Source: Candidatus Saccharimonadota bacterium
GTDB lineage: Bacteria > Patescibacteriota > Saccharimonadia > Saccharimonadales > UBA4665
Length of the DNA stretch: 32,438 nucleotides
Direction: 5' to 3'
Assembly (NCBI GenBank): GCA_028289045.1
Contig: JAQGHB010000005.1
Coordinates: 1-32,438, forward strand
The notes under the pieces were generated by a model. That model was not told the DNA's origin. It did no database searches and saw only the letters and a list, made by a program, of their open reading frames with translations. Both the position numbers and the translations under genes were made by a program. Of the stretch, positions 26,424 to 32,438 are shown piece after piece; positions within the stretch are counted from its first letter, which is position 1, and each line of letters starts with the position of its first letter.

Positions 26424-26463
26424 TTCTCAGCTAATTTTCATACCAACCGGTATAATTACAGCT

Positions 26464-27144
26464 ATGCGAATACTTGTTATCGAAGATGAGCCCAAAATTG
26501 CTCAAGCCGTGAAGCGCGGCCTAGAACTCAAGGGCTACGCCGTGGACATGGTGCACGACGCCGATACCGGCCTATCCTATGGCCGCGACCAGGATTATGA
26601 TGCCATCGTGCTGGACCGCATGCTGCCAGGCAGCATGGACGGCGTGGAGCTCTGTCAAACCCTGCGTACCGAGGGAATTAGCACGCCGATTATCATGCTG
26701 ACTGCCCGTGGTACGATTGGCGACAGAGTAGAGGGGCTGAACAGCGGTGCCGACGATTACTTAGTGAAGCCATTCTCGTTTGAGGAGCTAACCGCGCGTG
26801 TGCGGGCTTTGCTGCGACGCCCCACAAATCAAGTTGGCACTGAACTGTGCATCGAAGATCTGCGGCTCAATACTGCCACCTATGAAGTTCACCGCGGCGA
26901 AGAGGCCATTAAACTCTCGCACAAGGAGTTCACACTGCTGGAATATTTTATGCATCATCCTGGACAGGTTATAACCAAAGATATGATCGTTAGTCACGTC
27001 TGGGATGAGGATGCCAATATTTTGCCCAACACTATTGAGGTCTACATAGGCTATCTGCGCAATAAGATTGACCGGCCATTTCCCACTGCCCAACCGCTCC
27101 TGCAGACAGTTCGCGGTTTCGGTTACAAACTGAGCGCCTCATGA
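26464..27144 (+). CDS. OmpR/PhoB-family response regulator
   Basis: MRILVIEDEPKIAQAVKRGLELKGYAVD, VLDRMLPGSMDG, VKPFSFEELTARV; winged helix LSHKEFTLLEYFMHHPGQVITKDMI. Confidence 0.96.
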   Translation: MRILVIEDEPKIAQAVKRGLELKGYAVDMVHDADTGLSYGRDQDYDAIVLDRMLPGSMDGVELCQTLRTEGISTPIIMLTARGTIGDRVEGLNSGADDYLVKPFSFEELTARVRALLRRPTNQVGTELCIEDLRLNTATYEVHRGEEAIKLSHKEFTLLEYFMHHPGQVITKDMIVSHVWDEDANILPNTIEVYIGYLRNKIDRPFPTAQPLLQTVRGFGYKLSAS

Positions 27145-28163
27145 ACAGCATGTTTCGCTCGGCCACTTTCAAATTGACTGTTTGGTACCTGGGCATCATT
27201 ATGCTCATTTGTCTCGGATTTAGCCTTGCACTGTACCAAGTGACCACCGGCGAGCTGAACCGCGGCCTACACCATGAAAGTGATCGGATTTCACGACAAT
27301 ACCCCATATTTCAGAATGATCCGGCGCTGCGACCTGACCTCAACTTCGACAGCAGCGCACGGCGAATTCTATGGCGCCTAGTTGGTTTCAACGCCGTAGT
27401 TCTAGTTGGTGCCGGTTTTGCCAGCTACTGGCTAGCCCGCCGTACCCTGGAGCCAATCCAAGAGGCACACGAGCAGCAGAAACGCTTTACAGCCGATGTT
27501 AGCCACGAACTGCGCACGCCATTAACCGCTCTGCGAATGGAAAGTGAAGTCGCGCTGCTCAATAAAAAGAACGACGAAGCGGCTTTGCGCGAAACTATAG
27601 CCAGCAATCTGGAAGAAGTCACAAAAATCGAGGTCCTCATCAACAGCCTGCTGCGCTTGACCCGCCTAGAAAGTGATGTGCTGCAGCAACAATTCACGCC
27701 GCTAAGAATTTCCAAACTAGTCGAAGAAGCCCTGGACCATGTCCAACCCCTTGCGGGCGCAAAAAATATTACCATCGACACCTCCAGTGTTACCGATGCC
27801 ACAGTTAACGGGGATCACGACAGTCTCGTTCAGCTCCTTGTTATCTTGCTCGACAACGCCATCAAATACAGCCCCAGAGACAGCACTATCACGATTAACG
27901 CCAAGCCAGAGGGTGATCATGTCAGCATTAGTGTCGCCGATAAAGGCATCGGGATCAAGAAAGAGGCTTTGGATCATGTTTTCGATCGCTTCTACCGCGC
28001 CGATACATCGCGCGCGAAAGTCCACACAGAAGGCTACGGACTCGGACTATCTATTGCCCAGATGATCACCGATCTCCACCATGGCACCATCACCCTCCGT
28101 AGCCGTGCCGGCCATGGCACTACCGCTACCGTGACGCTTCCGCTTGTAGCCAAAAATGCTTAA
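27141..28163 (+). CDS. Membrane sensor histidine kinase
   Basis: Two TM segments, FTADVSHELRTPLTALRMESEVALL, LLDNAIKYSP, GYGLGLSIAQMI; ATGA overlap with the response regulator gene. Confidence 0.96.
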   Translation: MNSMFRSATFKLTVWYLGIIMLICLGFSLALYQVTTGELNRGLHHESDRISRQYPIFQNDPALRPDLNFDSSARRILWRLVGFNAVVLVGAGFASYWLARRTLEPIQEAHEQQKRFTADVSHELRTPLTALRMESEVALLNKKNDEAALRETIASNLEEVTKIEVLINSLLRLTRLESDVLQQQFTPLRISKLVEEALDHVQPLAGAKNITIDTSSVTDATVNGDHDSLVQLLVILLDNAIKYSPRDSTITINAKPEGDHVSISVADKGIGIKKEALDHVFDRFYRADTSRAKVHTEGYGLGLSIAQMITDLHHGTITLRSRAGHGTTATVTLPLVAKNA

Positions 28164-28192
28164 AATACTAGCCGTGATATGATGGAGCCTAT

Positions 28193-29026
28193 ATGGGCAT
28201 TGTAGAAGCAATCATACTGGGTATTATCGAGGGCGTAACCGAGTTTCTGCCGGTTTCCAGCACCGCCCACCTGACGATTGCCGAAAAATTGTTTGGCCAC
28301 TCTATAAACAGTCCGGATGTCGTGGCTTTCACGGCCATTATCCAGATTGGTGCCGTGCTGGCGACTCTAGTATATTTCCGCCAGGATATTTGGCGTATTG
28401 TGACTGGTTGGCTTCGCGGCCTCACCAATAGCAGTCAGCGGCAAGGCGACTATCGGTTCGGCTGGGCGGTGATTATCGGCTCGGTTCCGATCGCCATTGT
28501 TGGCTTACTGTTTAAAGACAAGGTCGAGCACAATCTGCGCAGCTTATGGCTGGTGAGCACCGCTCTGGTGTTGTGGAGCGTGGTTATGTGGTGGGCCGAC
28601 AGGACCGCCAAACAGAATCGGCACGAAAAAGACACTACCTGGCGCGACACCTTGATAATCGGCCTCACTCAGTGTCTGGCACTTATACCAGGTGTCTCTC
28701 GTTCGGGAGCCACCATGTCGGCTGGTTTATTCCGCGGCCTAGACCGCGTCGCTGTAACCCGTCTATCGTTTTTCTTATCGATTCCAGCTCTTCTGGCCGC
28801 TGGTCTGCTGGAAGCAACCAGCAAATCAAGCGATATATCCAATGGTGTAGGCTGGACAGCTACGCTGATTGCTACGGTCGTCAGTTTTATCGTCGCCTAC
28901 GGCTCGATTGCCTGGTTGCTGAACTTCATTGCCAAGCATAGTTTCAATGTTTTTATCGTCTACCGAATTATTCTAGGTCTGGGGCTCATACTTCTCTTGG
29001 CCAGCGGCGTACTTTCAGCCCACTAA
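28193..29026 (+). CDS. uppP: Undecaprenyl-diphosphatase UppP/BacA
   Basis: GVTEFLPVSSTAHLTIAEKL and PGVSRSGATMSAGLFRGLDR signatures. Confidence 0.97.
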   Translation: MGIVEAIILGIIEGVTEFLPVSSTAHLTIAEKLFGHSINSPDVVAFTAIIQIGAVLATLVYFRQDIWRIVTGWLRGLTNSSQRQGDYRFGWAVIIGSVPIAIVGLLFKDKVEHNLRSLWLVSTALVLWSVVMWWADRTAKQNRHEKDTTWRDTLIIGLTQCLALIPGVSRSGATMSAGLFRGLDRVAVTRLSFFLSIPALLAAGLLEATSKSSDISNGVGWTATLIATVVSFIVAYGSIAWLLNFIAKHSFNVFIVYRIILGLGLILLLASGVLSAH

Positions 29027-29047
29027 TAATGCTATAGTAGAGAAAGC

Positions 29048-29938
29048 ATGAGAGGTATCAAAAAAGCGTGGTTGGGTGCGGTGGTGCTGGCTTTCGCCGT
29101 GCTGTCGGCCCTGATCTTGCTCCGGCATAGCAATTTTGCTGTTTTAAACCCGCAAGGACCGATTGGCGAGCAGGAGCGGCATCTATTTATAATCGTGACT
29201 ATGCTTGGTCTGATCGTGATTATTCCGGTATTCGCGCTGCTGTTTGGATTTGCCTGGCGCTACAGGGAAGGGAACACCAAGGCAAAGTATAGTCCGGAGT
29301 TGGGTGGCAGTCGGGTCGCGGAAACTATTTGGTGGTTGATCCCGCTGGCTATTATTTCAATCGTCTCGGTTTTGACCTGGCAGAGCAGCCACGATCTGGA
29401 TCCGTTCCGAAAGCTGGCTTCAGACAAGAAGCCGCTGACCGTCCAGGTGGTGGCATTGCAGTGGAAATGGCTGTTCATCTATCCCGATCAGCATATCGCC
29501 AGTGTCAACGCGCTGCATTTCCCCGAAAAAACACCGGTTAATTTTCAGATCACGGCTGACGCGCCGATGAATTCATTTTGGATCCCACAACTCGGTGGCC
29601 AGATATACGCCATGGCCGGTATGAGCACTCAATTGCACCTAATGGCAGATAAAACCGGCAACTTTACCGGCTCATCCGCCAATCTGAGCGGCAAGGGCTT
29701 TTCGGATATGCGATTTGTGGCCACCGCCAGCACCCAAAACGATTTCGATAATTGGGTGCAGCAAGTGAAGCGGTCACCTAACCAATTGACCAGTGACACC
29801 TACGAAACATTAGCTCAGCCGCGAAAGGGTTATCCCGCAACCTATTACGCTTCCGCCCAACCAAGCCTGTACGATGACATCATCATGAAATACATGATGC
29901 CGGGCATGAGCCACATGCACATGGAGGGAATGGAATGA
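29048..29938 (+). CDS. cyoA: Cytochrome bo3-type quinol oxidase subunit II
   Basis: Matches remembered E. coli CyoA blocks: [53 protein letters not shown]; no CuA ligands. Confidence 0.96.
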   Translation: MRGIKKAWLGAVVLAFAVLSALILLRHSNFAVLNPQGPIGEQERHLFIIVTMLGLIVIIPVFALLFGFAWRYREGNTKAKYSPELGGSRVAETIWWLIPLAIISIVSVLTWQSSHDLDPFRKLASDKKPLTVQVVALQWKWLFIYPDQHIASVNALHFPEKTPVNFQITADAPMNSFWIPQLGGQIYAMAGMSTQLHLMADKTGNFTGSSANLSGKGFSDMRFVATASTQNDFDNWVQQVKRSPNQLTSDTYETLAQPRKGYPATYYASAQPSLYDDIIMKYMMPGMSHMHMEGME

Positions 29939-31911
29939 ATCTGTTCGCTGGGCTTCTCGGTCGCTTAAATTTTGATGCATTTCCACATGACATTATCACT
30001 GGTTTTGGGGCCTTGAGCGTCGTCTTTGGTGCTCTGACAATAGCCGGACTCCTGACCTACACCAAGCGCTGGACCTGGCTTTGGAAGAACTGGCTGACCT
30101 CGCTCGACCCCAAGAAAATTGGCGTCATGTACATCGTGATTGCGCTGGTTATGTTGCTGCGCGGCTTTGCGGATGCTTTGCTTATGCGCACCCAACAGGC
30201 GGTTTCGGTTGGATCGTCGCATGGCATTCTGTCGTCCGATCATTTCCAGCAAATATTTTCGGCGCATGGCACGATGATGATTTTCTTTGTGGCCATGGGC
30301 CTGATGTTTGGGCTGATCAATCTGGTACTGCCACTCCAAATCGGGGCCCGTGACGTCGCCTTTCCATTCCTGAATTCAGTGAGTTTCTGGCTGTTCGCGG
30401 CAGGTATGGTCCTGGTCAATCTGTCGCTGGTGATTGGTGGCTTTTCGGCGGCAGGCTGGTTGGCCTATCCGCCATTATCTGAATTGCAGTTCAGCCCGGG
30501 AGTCGGAGTCGACTATTGGATATGGAGCCTGCAAATTGCCGGCGTTGGCAGCTTGCTGTCCGGCATTAATTTCCTGGTGACAATTCTGAAAATGCGTGCG
30601 CCAGGCATGACACTGATGAAAATGCCCATGTTCGTCTGGAGTGTACTATGCAGCATGTCGCTGGTGGTTTTCGCTTTCCCAATTCTAACCGCCACGCTAG
30701 CCATGCTTGCGCTGGACCGCTCACTGGGCATGCACTTCTTTACCTCCGATACCGGCGGAAATCCTATGATGTACATTAATCTTATCTGGGCGTGGGGGCA
30801 TCCCGAGGTGTACATCCTAGTGCTGCCAGCCTTTGGTGTGTACTCAGAGGTGGTAGCGACCTTTGCGCGCAAGCGGCTTTTTGGCTACACCTCGATGGTC
30901 TGGGCGCTCATCGCCATTACGTTCTTGTCGTTCCTAGTGTGGCTGCATCACTTCTTCACCATGGGCGCTGGCGCCAATGTTAATGCCTTTTTCGGCATTA
31001 TGACTGGTGTGATTGCCATTCCCACCGGTGTTAAAATCTTTAACTGGTTATTCACCATGTTCCGCGGACGTATCCTTTTTGCCACGCCGATGCTGTGGTT
31101 CATCGGCTTTGTGGTAATCTTCAGCATTGGTGGCCTAGCCGGCGTGCTGATGTCTGTGCCAGCCATCGATTTCCAGGTACATAACAGCCTATTTTTGGTG
31201 GCACACTTCCACATGATGATTGTTGGCGGCGTCGTATTTGGTTACCTTGCTGGCCTGACCTATTGGTTCCCGAAAATTTTTGGCTTCACGCTCAATGAAC
31301 GACTCGGCAAGTACGCTTTTTGGTGCTGGCTGGTCGGCTTCACGACTGCCTTTACGCCGCTGTACATTCTGGGCTTGATGGGCGCCACGCGTCGACTGGA
31401 TCATTACGATGCTTCAATGGGCTGGCAGGGACTATTTATCGTGGCCGGCATCGGCGTGCTGATTTTGGCGCTGGGGCTCAGCTTGCAAGTGGCACAATTC
31501 GGTGTAAGTATCTGGCAGCGCAAACAAAATCGTGATACGACAGGCGATCCCTGGAATGGCCGCACTCTGGAATGGTCGACCGCTTCGCCCGCGCCCGCGT
31601 ATAATTTCGCCGTCATACCGACGGTTACGGACCGCGACCCATTCTGGGCTAGCAAGCAGGCCAAAAAAACGACTGAGAAACCCCATTATACTGACATTTA
31701 CCTGCCCAAGAACACCGGCATGGGCATATTCATCGCCGGCTTCGCCTTCCTGCTTGGCTTCGCTATTATCTGGCATATTCTCTGGCTGGGTGTTATCGGC
31801 CTAGCTGGCATTATTGCCTGCGTGATTATCCGGACCACCAGCGATGAAGAAAGCGAATACCTCATAACCGCTAAAGAAGTTGCGAAGATTGAATCCGAGG
31901 CAAGAGCATGA
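29935..31911 (+). CDS. cyoB: Cytochrome bo3-type quinol oxidase subunit I
   Basis: [82 protein letters not shown] overlap with cyoA. Confidence 0.98.
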   Translation: MNLFAGLLGRLNFDAFPHDIITGFGALSVVFGALTIAGLLTYTKRWTWLWKNWLTSLDPKKIGVMYIVIALVMLLRGFADALLMRTQQAVSVGSSHGILSSDHFQQIFSAHGTMMIFFVAMGLMFGLINLVLPLQIGARDVAFPFLNSVSFWLFAAGMVLVNLSLVIGGFSAAGWLAYPPLSELQFSPGVGVDYWIWSLQIAGVGSLLSGINFLVTILKMRAPGMTLMKMPMFVWSVLCSMSLVVFAFPILTATLAMLALDRSLGMHFFTSDTGGNPMMYINLIWAWGHPEVYILVLPAFGVYSEVVATFARKRLFGYTSMVWALIAITFLSFLVWLHHFFTMGAGANVNAFFGIMTGVIAIPTGVKIFNWLFTMFRGRILFATPMLWFIGFVVIFSIGGLAGVLMSVPAIDFQVHNSLFLVAHFHMMIVGGVVFGYLAGLTYWFPKIFGFTLNERLGKYAFWCWLVGFTTAFTPLYILGLMGATRRLDHYDASMGWQGLFIVAGIGVLILALGLSLQVAQFGVSIWQRKQNRDTTGDPWNGRTLEWSTASPAPAYNFAVIPTVTDRDPFWASKQAKKTTEKPHYTDIYLPKNTGMGIFIAGFAFLLGFAIIWHILWLGVIGLAGIIACVIIRTTSDEESEYLITAKEVAKIESEARA

Positions 31912-32438
31912 GTGTAGAACAACAAATCGCCGAACACGAGACGGCCCATAAAACGATCTTTGGCTTCTGGATCTACCTGATGACCGACTGCGTGCTGTTC
32001 GCCAGCCTATTTGCCACTTACGCCGTGCTGCGCGGCAATACTTTCGGCGGTCCATCAGGCCGCGAGCTATTTAGCCTGCACTTTGTTTTGATCGAAACCT
32101 TGATCTTGCTGTTCAGCAGTTATACCTGTGGTCTGGCTATGCTGGCCGCGCACCGACAAGACAAGCGCTCCGTGCTGCTTTGGTTCGGCATTACATTCCT
32201 GCTTGGTGCCGCGTTCTTGACCATGGAACTGACCGAATTCCACAACCTCGTGCAGGAAGGCAATAGCTGGCGTCGCAGCGGCTTCCTATCAGCGTTCTTT
32301 ACACTGGTCGGCACGCACGGGCTGCACATCTTCACCGGCTTGATCTGGATGGCCGTCCTGCTCAAGTTAGTCTGGCGCCGTGGCCTGACCGCTGCCGTAA
32401 CGCGCCGATTGACGCTGCTAAGCATGTTCTGGCACTTC
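31908..32438 (+). CDS. cyoC: Cytochrome bo3-type quinol oxidase subunit III (partial, truncated by window end)
   Basis: [58 protein letters not shown] overlap with cyoB. Confidence 0.96.
   Translation, partial: MSVEQQIAEHETAHKTIFGFWIYLMTDCVLFASLFATYAVLRGNTFGGPSGRELFSLHFVLIETLILLFSSYTCGLAMLAAHRQDKRSVLLWFGITFLLGAAFLTMELTEFHNLVQEGNSWRRSGFLSAFFTLVGTHGLHIFTGLIWMAVLLKLVWRRGLTAAVTRRLTLLSMFWHF

Noticed and set aside
1-32438. CRISPR arrays, IS elements/transposases, rRNA genes, alternative genetic code (UGA recoding)
   Set aside because: No regularly spaced repeats, no transposase motifs or terminal inverted repeats, no rRNA; TGA serves as a normal stop (e.g. cyoB 31909-31911, OmpR-type regulator 27142-27144).

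Overview
32.4-kb chromosomal window, compact and almost fully coding, standard genetic code (genes end in TGA as well as TAA/TAG, no in-frame TGA in core genes). Gene content (recR, DHH phosphoesterase, cysS, paired GT4 glycosyltransferases, small uncharacterised membrane proteins, a laterally transferable-looking cyo bo3-type oxidase operon) suggests a Saccharibacteria/CPR-like bacterium; that taxonomic call is inference. Left to right: ybaB 3' end (partial), recR, small ORF, DHH, cysS, AI-2E-type permease, two GT4s, alpha/beta hydrolase, tRNA-Gln(UUG) with a Rho-independent terminator, an accessory small-gene region (VOC, conserved 119-aa protein, two DUF2795-like proteins, ABM monooxygenase-like protein, 56-aa microprotein missed by the ORF track, PH-domain protein, PGPGW-type membrane protein), an ABC-2 exporter preceded by a candidate attenuator-like RNA, a flippase-like protein, a membrane protein/90-aa/PAS-histidine kinase/orphan receiver module, Crp/Fnr regulator, LCP protein, a MacB-like exporter with Gly-rich extracytoplasmic segments, GT2 and GT-C, HIT-like protein, second flippase-like protein, OmpR-type two-component system, uppP, and cyoA-cyoB-cyoC (truncated by the window end). 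The strongest signals not explained by gene annotation are (i) a terminator with a competing upstream anti-strand between two divergent genes at 11934-12015, (ii) a recurrent promoter layout in which the -10 box lies 6-10 nt before the start codon (leaderless or near-leaderless mRNAs), and (iii) palindromic candidate operators in intergenic regions. No tools were run; all family calls are by motif recognition.
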